From: Enhydrobacter sp.
GTDB taxonomy: Bacteria > Pseudomonadota > Alphaproteobacteria > Reyranellales > Reyranellaceae
Length of the DNA stretch: 64,000 bases
NCBI GenBank assembly: GCA_025808875.1
Contig: CP075528.1
Span: forward strand, 1,178,001-1,242,000
Direction: 5' to 3'
The notes under the pieces are model-generated. The model was not told where the DNA came from, did not search any database, and worked only from the letters and a program-made list of their open reading frames with translations. Both the position numbers and the translations under genes were made by a program. Position 1 is the stretch's first letter. Every line of letters starts with the position of its first letter. Below, in pieces: positions 20,701 through 29,519 of this stretch.

Positions 20701-21300
20701 TTCTCGATCGGCCAGGCCTTCCGCAGGGCCGGCAGCAGGGTGCTCTACTTCGCCGGCTACAAGAAACCTTCCGATCGCTACAAGGTCGAGGAAATCGAGG
20801 CCGCGGCCGATGTCGTGGTGTGGGCGTGCGACGAAGCGCCCGGCTTCTCGCCCGACCGGCCGCAGGACAAGGCGCTGGTCGCCAACATCGTCGAGGCGAT
20901 GCGCCGCTATGCGGCGGGCGAACTCGGCGAGCAGCCGATCCCGTTCAGGGATGCCGACCGCATCATCGCCATCGGCTCGGACGGCATGATGAACGCGGTG
21001 CGGCTGGCCCGGCACGGCGTGCTGAAGCCGTATCTCAAGCCCGATCACCGCGCGCTCGGCTCCATCAACTCGCCCATGCAATGCATGATGAAGGAGATCT
21101 GCGCCCAGTGCCTGCAGCTCCACAGGGATCCGGTCACCGGCAAGGAGAGCGTCGTCTTCTCCTGCTTCAACCAGGACCAGGAGCTCGACCGCGTCGATTT
21201 CTCCTGCCTGCGCCAGCGGCTGCGCCAGAACGGCGCGCAGGAGAAGATCGCCGCACTTTGGATCGATCGGTCGTTGCGCAGGATCGGGGCCCGCTCCTAG
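17797..21300 (+). CDS. Single-chain NfnB/NfnA-like flavo-iron-sulfur oxidoreductase
   Basis: A 1167-residue protein. Residues 1-240 are unrecognised. Cysteines follow at 254, 257, 265, 289, 329, 332 and 336 (WYCIWC, ICNDCMKAC), the kind of cluster region preceding GltD-type domains. A GltD/NfnB-like disulfide-reductase fold runs from about 385, with dinucleotide motifs VVGLGPAGFNLAHHL near 391 and VVVIGGGLTAIDAATE near 570. From about 847 a PyrK/NfnA-like FAD/NAD reductase domain follows, with PGQFYRLQNY and LAGGGLGNAV. The end carries C1096, C1102, C1105 and C1123, a candidate [2Fe-2S] site. It likely moves electrons between NAD(P)H and ferredoxin or another partner. The ATG at 17698 would add an Arg-rich 33-residue leader; I prefer 17797. 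Confidence 0.85.
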   Translation: MNAPALGPSLAHGLSFEDLYDRDGLARLDAAFVAWLKDADVEAHARLVAARAAPDELAVKDESNLLIEVARPLEDFVAALFGVSRQAAALRARHAALAPLYDCKRLFVQRYVTRAIKPDAAASLDGEAVTAALAVAAKRADGLEAWELAFALEVRARLGAEFKVEASTPEIEALTRYAAWALHHPEGRKRHRDGPLFKVPHKLDFERLVPIETEVVDGVTRLKLPRPMLRHREGFALTDQGFDLVRSLDHTWYCIWCHNQGKDSCSRGLKDRKTGVFQKSPFGVTLAGCPLEEKISEMNLLKSEGFSIGALAIAAVDNPLLAATGHRICNDCMKACIYQKQEPVDIPQIETRTLKDVLGLPWGFEIYSLLTRWNPLNLRRPIPRPATGRTVLVVGLGPAGFNLAHHLMNDGHAVVGIDGLKIEPLPPEQSGVLADGARVRFAPVEDIAALREDLGERAMAGFGGVAEYGITVRWDKNYLKLVRLLLERRTQFSMFGGVRFGGTVTAEGAFEMGFDHVALCAGAGKPTVLDLPNGLARGVRAASDFLMALQLTGAAKKDSIANLQIRLPVVVIGGGLTAIDAATESLAYYPLQVEKFLSRHETLSAERGEAAVLAAMNEEEREIAGEFIAHAREIREERKRAAREGRAPDIAGLVNGWGGVTIAYRRRLIDSPSYTLNHEEVLKALEEDIRFAEGLSPIAVSIDRHGHACALEVAGEQGGARVEATLPARTILVAAGTQPNTVLAREDAAHAVIEGKYFRAIDEQGRVVEPERVAKPAEVRVLMYRHGDGRTMSFFGDLHPSFAGNVVKAMGGAKQGYPVLTRAMAALPAPRRTSREILAEANDLWRAKVVRVERLTPTIVEVVVEAHAAARNFEPGQFYRLQNYEARSHRVDGTLLTMEGLALTGAWVDKEKGLLSLITLEMGGSSDLCALLEPGEPVIVMGPTGTPTEIEPGETVVLAGGGLGNAVLFSIGQAFRRAGSRVLYFAGYKKPSDRYKVEEIEAAADVVVWACDEAPGFSPDRPQDKALVANIVEAMRRYAAGELGEQPIPFRDADRIIAIGSDGMMNAVRLARHGVLKPYLKPDHRALGSINSPMQCMMKEICAQCLQLHRDPVTGKESVVFSCFNQDQELDRVDFSCLRQRLRQNGAQEKIAALWIDRSLRRIGARS

Positions 21301-21308
21301 ATTGCAGC

Positions 21309-22973
21309 ATGCGTACCCGTCACCTGGCTTCGTGTTTGGCGTTCATCGGGCTGACGTCGAGCGTGCCTGCCGCGCTGGCGAACGGCGGCATCGACTGGAC
21401 CGGCTTCTATCTCGGCGCCCATGTCGGCGGCGCGACCGGCACCGCGACCTTCTCCAATCCCGACGGCCCGCCGATCTTCGGCGACAGCGTGACGACCCCC
21501 GGCTTCCTCGCCGGCCTTCAGCTCGGTTACAACCACCAGTTTGCGCCGCAGTGGCTGGCCGGCGTCGAGGCCAGCGCCAGCGTGCTGTCCTCGCAGGCGC
21601 AGAACACCTGCCTGCAGACCACCAGCACCTTCGTCGGCTCCAACTGCCAGCTCTTCCCGCGCGAGGTCGCCACCCTGACCGGCCGCCTGGGCTACGTCAC
21701 CGAGCCGCGCGGCCGCACGATGGTCTACGGCAAGGCTGGTGTCGCGTGGATGCGCAGCGACGTCTCGGTCATCCCCAACAACGCCAATCTCACGGGCTTT
21801 GCCCTGACCGGCGATCCCAACGTCGAGGGCGACCCGGCGAGACAGTCGACAAGCGCCTGGGGCTGGACGGTGGGCGTGGGCCTCGAGCACGCCCTGTCGC
21901 CGCGCTGGTCGGCGAGCCTGGGCTACGACTATCTGCGCTTCGACGGCATGAGGGTGCCGGTGCCGCAGAGCATCAACGTCACCTCGGCCGGCGCGGTCAC
22001 CACCGTGCCGCCGGGCGGCACCGCCGGCATGGCGCAGAGCCTGCACGTCGTGCGCCTGGGCCTCAACTATCGCTGGGGCGTCGGCGCCGCGACGGCCGAG
22101 CCCGCAGCCATCACCCCGTCGCCGTCCTGGCTGCCGGACTGGGAATTCGAGGGCGGCGCGCGCTACTGGTACAGCTGGGGCAACTTCCAGAGCGCCAACG
22201 GGCCGGCGACCTCGTCGCTGGTCTCGCGCCTGCCCTACAACAACATGGAGGGGCATTCGGGCGAGCTGTTCGCCCGGCTCGATTCGCCCTTCGGCGTGTT
22301 CGTGAAGGGCTTCGTCGGCGGCGGCGGCATTTCGGCGGGCACCATGTACGACGAGGATTGGGGGCTGGGGAACGACCTGGCCAGCGAGCCGACCGGCTAC
22401 GAGATCACGCGTTCGGGCATCAACGGCTCGTTCAACTATTTCACCGCCGACCTCGGCTACAATGTCCTGCGCGGGCGCGATCACAGGGTCGGCCTGTTCG
22501 TCGGCTACAACCGCTACCAGTACGTGCTCAATACCCTGGGCTGCGCGCAGATGGTGGCGCCCGGATCGGGGGTGTGCTTCCCCAATATCGGCTCCGACAC
22601 CAACGCGATCAGCGAGATCGACACCTGGCAGTCGCTGCGCGTCGGTGCCTCCGCCGACGTTGAAATCGCCAAGCGGGTGCGGATCGGCGCCGACATCGCG
22701 TATCTGCCCTACGTGTTGGTCGACGGGCTCGACATCCACCGGCTGCGCACCCTCTACTTCCCGGTGCGGGGAACCGGCAACGGCGTGCAGGCGGAGATCA
22801 TGATCTCGTGGCGCGCTACCGACTCCTTCGATATCGGCATCGGCGGTCGCTACTGGTCGATGTGGACCACCACGGCCTACCAGACCGACAACCAAGGCAA
22901 CTTCATGAACCTCAGCGCCGACCGCTACGGCGTCTTCGTGCAGGCGTCATATCGCTTCAATTCGGGGCGGTGA
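21309..22973 (+). CDS. Outer-membrane protein with two fused beta-barrel domains
   Basis: A 554-residue exported protein with signal peptide (ending near ALA-NGG). The first part (about 28-260) begins DWTGFYLGAHVGG, the Omp25/RopB-type porin-like barrel common in Rhizobiales, and ends LHVVRLGLNYRWG. After a Pro-rich joint a second barrel begins PDWEFEGGARYWYSWGN and ends GVFVQASYRF, with the terminal aromatic expected for outer-membrane insertion. The second half resembles omptin-like or generic 10-strand barrels; no protease residues were verified. It starts 8 bp after the large oxidoreductase gene. Confidence 0.85.
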   Translation: MRTRHLASCLAFIGLTSSVPAALANGGIDWTGFYLGAHVGGATGTATFSNPDGPPIFGDSVTTPGFLAGLQLGYNHQFAPQWLAGVEASASVLSSQAQNTCLQTTSTFVGSNCQLFPREVATLTGRLGYVTEPRGRTMVYGKAGVAWMRSDVSVIPNNANLTGFALTGDPNVEGDPARQSTSAWGWTVGVGLEHALSPRWSASLGYDYLRFDGMRVPVPQSINVTSAGAVTTVPPGGTAGMAQSLHVVRLGLNYRWGVGAATAEPAAITPSPSWLPDWEFEGGARYWYSWGNFQSANGPATSSLVSRLPYNNMEGHSGELFARLDSPFGVFVKGFVGGGGISAGTMYDEDWGLGNDLASEPTGYEITRSGINGSFNYFTADLGYNVLRGRDHRVGLFVGYNRYQYVLNTLGCAQMVAPGSGVCFPNIGSDTNAISEIDTWQSLRVGASADVEIAKRVRIGADIAYLPYVLVDGLDIHRLRTLYFPVRGTGNGVQAEIMISWRATDSFDIGIGGRYWSMWTTTAYQTDNQGNFMNLSADRYGVFVQASYRFNSGR

Positions 22974-22977
22974 GGGG

Positions 22978-23661
22978 CTACGGCCCGCGCACGAACCGGA
23001 ACAGCACCTTGTCGGCGCTGTAGTAGCGGAGCTGGTCGACGATCCGCGGGAAGTAGGCGCTGCCGATCGTGACCGGCATGAAGGCGTCGAGATCGAGCGG
23101 GCGCACCGACACGCCGAAGCCGGCGCCCGCGAAGGCCCGCGCCACGTCCTCGAGCGAATGGTCGTGGATCGGGATCGACGACGTCTCGGCGATCAGCTTG
23201 CGCCAGTGCGGCCACATCGACGAATCAGTGTGGCAGCCCATGGCCGCCACGTAGGCGCCGCCCGGGCGCAGCGCGGCCCGCATGTCGGCGGCATGCGTTG
23301 CGAGATCCGGCAGCAGATAGACGACCTCGTGGCTGAAGGCGAAATCGAAGGTGCGGCCGAGCGAGGCGGCCCGATCCGTGACCCGGTAGTCGATCGGCCG
23401 CTGGCCCTTCAGCAGCTCGGCGCGGGCCACCGACTCGCGGGCGATGTCGATGCCGACCGCCGCCTTGAAGGGGTTGCGATCGAAGAGCAGGCGCAGGAAG
23501 CCGCCCTGGTTGCAGCCATAGTCGAGCACGCTCGAGGCGCCGAGGTCGCCCGGCACGGAGACGTCGATCATCCGCCGCCAGATGGGCGCGTGCGCCGCGC
23601 CCATCGCTTCCTCGTCAGCGGGGTTGCGGTTCCAGGTGGCGATCGTCGACGGCCGCTGCAT
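22978..23661 (-). CDS. Class I SAM-dependent methyltransferase
   Basis: A 227-residue Rossmann methyltransferase. Motif I is VLDYGCNQGGFLRLLF near residues 49-64, with the acidic ribose contact in AVGIDIARES and motif IV/V around FAFSHEVVYLLPD. The substrate is not evident. The ATG at 23661 has GGAGGAAGC directly upstream. Its 5' end overlaps the preceding exporter gene on the same strand by 47 bp, longer than usual coupling overlaps. Confidence 0.88.
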   Translation of the reverse strand: MQRPSTIATWNRNPADEEAMGAAHAPIWRRMIDVSVPGDLGASSVLDYGCNQGGFLRLLFDRNPFKAAVGIDIARESVARAELLKGQRPIDYRVTDRAASLGRTFDFAFSHEVVYLLPDLATHAADMRAALRPGGAYVAAMGCHTDSSMWPHWRKLIAETSSIPIHDHSLEDVARAFAGAGFGVSVRPLDLDAFMPVTIGSAYFPRIVDQLRYYSADKVLFRFVRGP

Positions 23662-25054
23662 CGCTTCCTCCGGGTGCCGAGGGAAGCTTAACACCTTTGC
23701 CGCGCCAAGGTTTCAACAGCAGCGGTCCCGCGATCAATACGCCGAACGCGATCATGCCAACCGCGATGGCCGCGAACACGCCGGTCAGGCCCCAGCCGAG
23801 CAGTTCGACAGCGACCCAGCCGCCCACGGTCGCGACGATCAACCGGGCGATCCCGGCGAAGAACGGCGCCTTCATGCGGCCCGCGCCTTGGCTCGCGAAG
23901 GACAAGGTCATGCCGAGCCCGAACAGGAAGTAGAACGGCGCGACGTGCGTGATGTAGCCGACGGTCGCGGCAACCACGGCGGGATCGTCGGTGAAGAGCC
24001 GCGCCCATCCCTCCGGCAGCAGTGCCACGGTCCAGCCGAAGGCGCCGATCGCGCCGGCCGCGATCAGGCTGCCGATCCAGGCGGCGCGCACCGCGCGGCG
24101 CCAGTCGTCGGCGCCGGCGGCGACCCCGACCAGGGTGGTCAGGCCCGAGCCGATGCCGAAGGCGAGCGGTACCAGCATGAATTCCAGCCGCACACCGATG
24201 CCGTAGCCTGCCAGCGCGGCGACACCGAAGCGTCCGACCAGACCCGTCACCAGCATCGCCGTCAGGTTGGCCGTCACCGCCGAGAAGGAGGCGATCAGAC
24301 CGACGCGCAGGATCTCCCAGAACAGGCGGCCCTGCAGGCCCACTCCCGCCATTCCGGGGATGAAGCCGAGCTTGCCGCGCCAGATGGCGCGCGCCTGCAG
24401 GAGCGCCGACACGGCCGAGGTCGCGACGGAGGAGACGGCGGGTCCCGCCATGCCGAGCCCCGGCCAGCCGCCGACACCGAGCGCCAGCACGCCGGACAGC
24501 GGAATCTGCAGCAGCGAGAAGATCAGCATGTATCGGCCGGGCGTGGCGGCATCGCCCGCCCCACGCATCAGCGCCGACAGGAAGAAGTTGGCCCAGATCG
24601 CGATGGCGCCGGCGAACAGCACGTCGCTGTAGGCAACGGCGGCCTCGAGCGCCGCGCCCGATCCGCCGAGCAGGGCATAGAGGCTTGGGCCGAGGGTCCA
24701 GGCCAGCAGGGTGAAGGCGATCGCCAGCAGCGCGCCCAGCAGCAGCGCATGGAGCACCAGCGCTCGGGCGTCCTCGATCCGCCCGCCACCCAGCGCACGA
24801 GCCATGGCGGCTGCGACGCCGCCGCCCATGCCGCCCGCCGCCATCATGGTCATCAGCATCATGAGGGGGAAGACGAGGGCGAAGCCGGCGAGCGCGCCTG
24901 TGCCGAGTTGGCCGAAGAAGTAGGTCTCGGCGATCGCGACGAAGGTCTGGGCGACCATCACGGCGGTGGTCGGGCCGGCGAGTTTCCACAGACTCGCGCC
25001 GATCGGCGCCGTCAGCAGGGGGTGGGACAAGGCGACTCCGGGATCTAAGTGCAT
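23615..25054 (-). CDS. MATE-family efflux transporter
   Basis: An integral membrane exporter of about 479 residues with twelve predicted helices in two homologous halves (LWKLAGPTTAVMVAQTF and FWEILRVGLIASFSAVTANL begin each half). MATE proteins expel cationic drugs or metabolites using Na+ or H+ gradients. The ATG at 25054 is inside a 12-bp palindrome with no good ribosome-binding site; an alternative TTG at 25093 would add 13 residues. The C-terminal tail is polar. Coupled to the downstream methyltransferase by overlap and divergent from the cupin gene. Confidence 0.9.
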   Translation of the reverse strand: MHLDPGVALSHPLLTAPIGASLWKLAGPTTAVMVAQTFVAIAETYFFGQLGTGALAGFALVFPLMMLMTMMAAGGMGGGVAAAMARALGGGRIEDARALVLHALLLGALLAIAFTLLAWTLGPSLYALLGGSGAALEAAVAYSDVLFAGAIAIWANFFLSALMRGAGDAATPGRYMLIFSLLQIPLSGVLALGVGGWPGLGMAGPAVSSVATSAVSALLQARAIWRGKLGFIPGMAGVGLQGRLFWEILRVGLIASFSAVTANLTAMLVTGLVGRFGVAALAGYGIGVRLEFMLVPLAFGIGSGLTTLVGVAAGADDWRRAVRAAWIGSLIAAGAIGAFGWTVALLPEGWARLFTDDPAVVAATVGYITHVAPFYFLFGLGMTLSFASQGAGRMKAPFFAGIARLIVATVGGWVAVELLGWGLTGVFAAIAVGMIAFGVLIAGPLLLKPWRGKGVKLPSAPGGSDAAAVDDRHLEPQPR

Positions 25055-25060
25055 ATGCAC
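25049..25060. promoter_or_regulatory. Palindrome GTGCATATGCAC over the MATE gene start
   Basis: A perfect 12-bp palindrome covers the proposed MATE start codon in the 68-bp divergent region between the exporter and cupin genes. It may be an operator for a regulator controlling one or both, or chance. If transcription of the exporter begins here, the TTG start at 25093 is excluded. Confidence 0.3.
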
Positions 25061-25122
25061 ATAATCCGGTTGCCGCCCTTCGTCACCTGACAAAGATGGT
25101 GGGTACCCATTAGGTTTGGCAC

Positions 25123-25434
25123 ATGTCCGAGCCGGCCCGCCCCCTCGCCAAACCCACTGTCCAGGTCGAGAACGACCGGGTCGTCGTCACCGAATGGCGC
25201 TTTCCACCCGGCGCCCATACCGGCTGGCACCGCCATAACCACGACTATGTGGTGGTGCCGGTCACATCGGGGGAATTGCACATTTTCGACGGCAGGACGA
25301 CGGTGCCGGCCCCGCTGCGCGCCGGCGTCTCCTACACCCGCCAGACCGGCGTGGAGCACGACGTCATCAATCCCAACGATTTCGAGTTCGTGTTCGTGGA
25401 GATCGAGCTGAAGACGCCTCCTCCGCCGAAGTGA
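25123..25434 (+). CDS. Small single-domain cupin
   Basis: A 103-residue cupin. Motif 1 is seen as GWHRHNHDYVVVPVTSGEL near residues 33-51, with His pairs for metal binding, and motif 2 as GVEHDVINPN. No enzyme activity can be assigned; such proteins are often dioxygenase-like, isomerases or metal-dependent sensors. It is divergent from the MATE exporter gene and followed by 284 bp before the helicase gene. Confidence 0.88.
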   Translation: MSEPARPLAKPTVQVENDRVVVTEWRFPPGAHTGWHRHNHDYVVVPVTSGELHIFDGRTTVPAPLRAGVSYTRQTGVEHDVINPNDFEFVFVEIELKTPPPPK

Positions 25435-25443
25435 CGGCCGCTG

Positions 25444-25718
25444 TATAATTTACTGTACATCGTCGCCCAGCCATGCCATACGAGCGCCATGGCGCTTCGG
25501 CGAGGAATTTTGGCAATTTTGGCAATTTTGGCATGACGATTCAGGTCCGGAACCGGACTATTTGTGCGGTGGCCGCGACGTGCTCGCGCAGGTCGCCTGC
25601 ATTGACTTGGCAGAGGCCAGGCCTCATATGAGCGCAGCCAGCGGTCCGGCCCATTCCTGGGTCTCGGTGAGACCGCTCCACGGCCCAGCGGATAAATGGG
25701 CCAAGTAACGGAATTTGA
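25444..25718 (+). promoter_or_regulatory. Promoter and structured leader of the RNA helicase gene
   Basis: A TATAAT hexamer stands at 25444-25449. Three perfect tandem copies of AATTTTGGC occupy 25506-25532. Further on, GGCCCATT (25648-25655) pairs with AATGGGCC (25695-25702), enclosing a GGTCTC/GAGACC hairpin (25660-25665/25669-25674, loop GGT). The ribosome-binding site before the ATG at 25719 is weak. Long structured leaders of DEAD-box helicases are often cold- or auto-regulated; that role here is inference. Confidence 0.45.
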
Positions 25719-27185
<1,467 letters not shown>

Positions 27186-27212
27186 ACTGCGCCCCGCGCG
27201 AGAGGCGGGAAG

Positions 27213-27452
27213 ATGCAGACGATCTTCATCATGGTGAAATGCCAGCTCGGCAAGGCCTACGAGGTCGCCGACGAGGCGGTGAACATCGAGCAGGTCTCGG
27301 AGGTCTATTCGACCTCCGGCCAGTACGATCTCCTGATGAAGTGCTACCTCGACGCCAAGACCGACATCGGCCACTTCGTCACCAGCAAGATCCAGACCCT
27401 GCCCGGCGTGAAGGACACCTTCACCCTCATCACCTTCAAGGCCTTCAGCTGA
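27213..27452 (+). CDS. Stand-alone Lrp/AsnC ligand-binding (RAM) domain protein
   Basis: A 79-residue protein that is only the ligand-sensing half of an Lrp/AsnC regulator, lacking the DNA-binding helix-turn-helix. The beta-alpha fold is visible: IFIMVKCQLGKAYEVAD, VYSTSGQYDLLMKCYL and LPGVKDTFTLITFKAF. Such demi-AsnC proteins form oligomers that bind amino acids and may associate with full-length paralogues. GAGGCGGGAAG precedes the ATG. Confidence 0.92.
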   Translation: MQTIFIMVKCQLGKAYEVADEAVNIEQVSEVYSTSGQYDLLMKCYLDAKTDIGHFVTSKIQTLPGVKDTFTLITFKAFS

Positions 27453-27454
27453 CC

Positions 27455-27622
27455 GTGGCACCTCCGGAGCCCCCGGTGCGCCGCTTCGAGCATTTGTCGA
27501 ACGCGTCATCATGGGCAGCCGCTGGCTGCAGGCGCCGCTCCATATCGGGCTGGTGGTCGTGCTCGGCGTCGTCGTGGTCAAGTTCCCCTTCAAGATCTGG
27601 GAGCTGATTGGCAAGGCGACGC
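27455..27622 (+). pseudogene. Broken UPF0114 (YqhA-like) membrane protein gene
   Basis: From the GTG at 27455, just past the AsnC-domain stop, one frame reads MAPPEPPVRRFE. Near 27488 the homology moves to the next frame, which reads FVERVIMGSRWLQAPL and continues into a membrane segment (GLVVVLGVVVVKF) ending near IWELIGKA. This is the start of UPF0114 proteins (about 160-180 residues) split by a frameshift; the remaining two thirds are missing. I read it as a decayed, truncated gene. A sequencing indel could explain the frameshift but not the missing C-terminus. Confidence 0.6.
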
Positions 27623-27641
27623 CCGCGACACCTGGCGCACC

Positions 27642-27965
27642 GTGTGCTCGGTCGAGCGGCGGCTGGGCTGCGGCATCGGCGCCGCGGCGCTCACGGTGCG
27701 CGGCGACGTCTCGGCCTTCGATGTTCTTGCCGCGCTCGGGCCCGCTCGTCTCGACTTGCTGCGCGGCGAGCCCGGCGTCGGCCAGGCCCACACTGCGGAG
27801 AAGGAGCTGCGCTTCGCGCCCGACCGGCTGATCGAGCGGGCGCTGGTCGCCTTCTTCCGGTCGATCGACGAGGCGCGAGAGGCGCGCGACCGCCACGCGC
27901 CGTCCGGCGAAGTCTTCGCCCTTCAGCACACCGTGTCGAAGGGCGACCTCCTGGCCGTCAGTTGA
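27642..27965 (+). CDS. Unrecognised 107-residue open frame after the broken UPF0114 gene
   Basis: A frame starting at GTG with no ribosome-binding site, reading VERRLGCGIGAAAL, DVSAFDVLAALG and IERALVAFFRSIDEAREAR. It looks protein-like but matches no family I know, and the frame is open upstream to 27453. It may be the tail of a gene whose start was lost in the same event that broke the UPF0114 gene, or non-coding. It overlaps the end of the convergent amidohydrolase by 8 bp. Confidence 0.3.
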   Translation: MCSVERRLGCGIGAAALTVRGDVSAFDVLAALGPARLDLLRGEPGVGQAHTAEKELRFAPDRLIERALVAFFRSIDEAREARDRHAPSGEVFALQHTVSKGDLLAVS

Positions 27966-29100
27966 TCAGGCCGTAGAACTTGCCGGCGTTGGTGCAGGTG
28001 ATCATGCGCGTCACCTCGGGCGAGACCTCGGCGAACTGCTCCTTGATGTACTTGTCCGAGTGTGGCCACACACCGTCGCCGTGCGGGTAGTCGGAGCCCC
28101 ACATCAGGCTCTCGGCGCCCATGTCGTCGATCAGCTTGGCGCCGATGCGGTCGTACTGGAACGTCGCCTTGCACTGGCGACGCCAGTAGTCGGACGGCTT
28201 CATCTTGAGTCCGAGATCGGTGAAACGGTCCTCCCATTCGAAGTCCATCCGGTCGAGCGCGTAGGGGATCCAGCCGCAGCCCGATTCGCCGAAGGCGATG
28301 CGCACGTGCGGATAGCGCTCCAGCACGTTGGCGGCGATCACGGCGGCGAGGATGTTGACGAGGTTCATCTGGAAGCTCGACACCACCGAGAAGAACACCG
28401 AGCGGCCGACGCGGCCGGGGTGCTTCTCGATCATGTCGGGCGGCACCTGCGGGAAAGTGTGGAAGTGCAGCGGCAGCTGCACGTCGTTGACGGCCTTCCA
28501 CAGGGGCTCCCACATCGGATGCCACATCGGCTCCATGTCCCAGGAGCAGGAGAGCTCGAGGCCGCGAATGCCCATCTTGGCGACGCGGTAGATCTCCTTC
28601 ACGGCGGCGTCGATGTCGCCGTAGGGCAGGCAGGCGAGGCCGATGTGCCGGTCGGGATAGTGGCTGCAGAAATCCTTGAGCCAGTCGTTGTAGATGCGCA
28701 GCATCTCGTTGGCGGCGTCCTTGTCATTGAGCCGCCCGGCGGCGCCGAGGATGCCGTAGATCACCTCGGCGTCGACGCCGTCGCGGTCGAGATCCTTGAT
28801 GCGCAGGTGGGGATCGGAGACGCGGCGGATGTCCTTGGCGCCATCCTCGTAGAGCCCGGTCTCGGCCATGACGTCGACGCGATGGTGCTTGCCTGGCACA
28901 TATTTGGCGCCGGCCGGGCCGACGCCGTTCTTGAAGCCGAAATTGGCGCCGTTCCTGGCCGTCCATTTCGGCCCGTCGGCGGTGTCGACGACGTAAGGCA
29001 TGCGCTCCTTCATGTCGCGCGGCGCCATCGAGGTGAACAGGTCGGGCGGCATCCAGGGGAGATCGAGGTGGCAGTCGGCCGAAATGCGCTTGTATTGCAT
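27958..29100 (-). CDS. Amidohydrolase family 2 metal-dependent hydrolase/decarboxylase
   Basis: A 380-residue TIM-barrel protein of the ACMS decarboxylase-like amidohydrolase-2 family. It opens with a D-x-H-type metal motif (ISADCHLDLPW, one residue off the usual DxHxH). Other likely ligands include LHFHTFP near 223-229 and MWGSDYPHGDG near 345. Family members decarboxylate or hydrolyse aromatic or carboxylated ring-cleavage products; the substrate here is unknown. It is transcribed alone, between the broken UPF0114 region and the higBA pair. Confidence 0.9.
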   Translation of the reverse strand: MQYKRISADCHLDLPWMPPDLFTSMAPRDMKERMPYVVDTADGPKWTARNGANFGFKNGVGPAGAKYVPGKHHRVDVMAETGLYEDGAKDIRRVSDPHLRIKDLDRDGVDAEVIYGILGAAGRLNDKDAANEMLRIYNDWLKDFCSHYPDRHIGLACLPYGDIDAAVKEIYRVAKMGIRGLELSCSWDMEPMWHPMWEPLWKAVNDVQLPLHFHTFPQVPPDMIEKHPGRVGRSVFFSVVSSFQMNLVNILAAVIAANVLERYPHVRIAFGESGCGWIPYALDRMDFEWEDRFTDLGLKMKPSDYWRRQCKATFQYDRIGAKLIDDMGAESLMWGSDYPHGDGVWPHSDKYIKEQFAEVSPEVTRMITCTNAGKFYGLIN

Positions 29101-29186
29101 GGCGTCGCTCCCTAGCTGGGCAAATAGTGCGCGCCGGCGGTGGCTGCGGGCAAGGGTCGGGTTTCGTCAGGAGAGCGGATGCGTCT

Positions 29187-29205
29187 TGTTCCCATTTCGG
29201 GAACA
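29187..29205. promoter_or_regulatory. Candidate HigA operator
   Basis: TGTTCCC-ATTTC-GGGAACA is a perfect inverted repeat with 7-bp arms, ending 14 bp before the higB start. Position and symmetry fit autorepression by the HigA antitoxin or the HigBA complex. Confidence 0.55.
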
Positions 29206-29219
29206 TGCTAGGCGAATAC

Positions 29220-29519
29220 ATGCAGGTGATCGCCCTCAGAACCTTGCGGCGGTTCTGGGAGAAACATCCGCAGGCCGAGGGGCCGATCCGGGCATGGTAT
29301 GCGTTGGCGAGTCAGTTGGACTGGAAGGGCCCGGCCGACGTCAAGCGGCAGTTCGGAGCGACAGTCGACTTCGTCGGAGACAATCGCGTCGTGTTCGATT
29401 TCGGCGGCAACGAGTACCGCCTGATCGTTCACGTCGCCTACGCCTATCGGCGTGTGCTGGTGAAGTTTGTCGGCACGCACGCGGAGTACGACCGGATAGA
29501 CGCGGAGACTGTACGATGA
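29220..29519 (+). CDS. higB: HigB-like mRNA interferase toxin
   Basis: A 99-residue RelE/HigB-fold toxin expected to cut mRNA on the ribosome. It follows the family pattern closely: MQVIALRTLRRFWEKHP, AWYALASQLDWKGPADVK, NRVVFDFGGNEYRL and the C-terminal FVGTHAEYDRID. The ATG at 29220 is chosen from this homology; a longer start at 29205 would overlap the inverted repeat. It overlaps higA by 4 bp (ATGA). Toxin-first order is typical of higBA. Confidence 0.93.
   Translation: MQVIALRTLRRFWEKHPQAEGPIRAWYALASQLDWKGPADVKRQFGATVDFVGDNRVVFDFGGNEYRLIVHVAYAYRRVLVKFVGTHAEYDRIDAETVR

Noticed and set aside
17689..21123. 1144-codon open frame on the minus strand opposite the large oxidoreductase
   Set aside because: The plus strand has clear FAD, NAD and Cys motifs; the minus frame has none and is His/Arg/Asp-rich shadow sequence.
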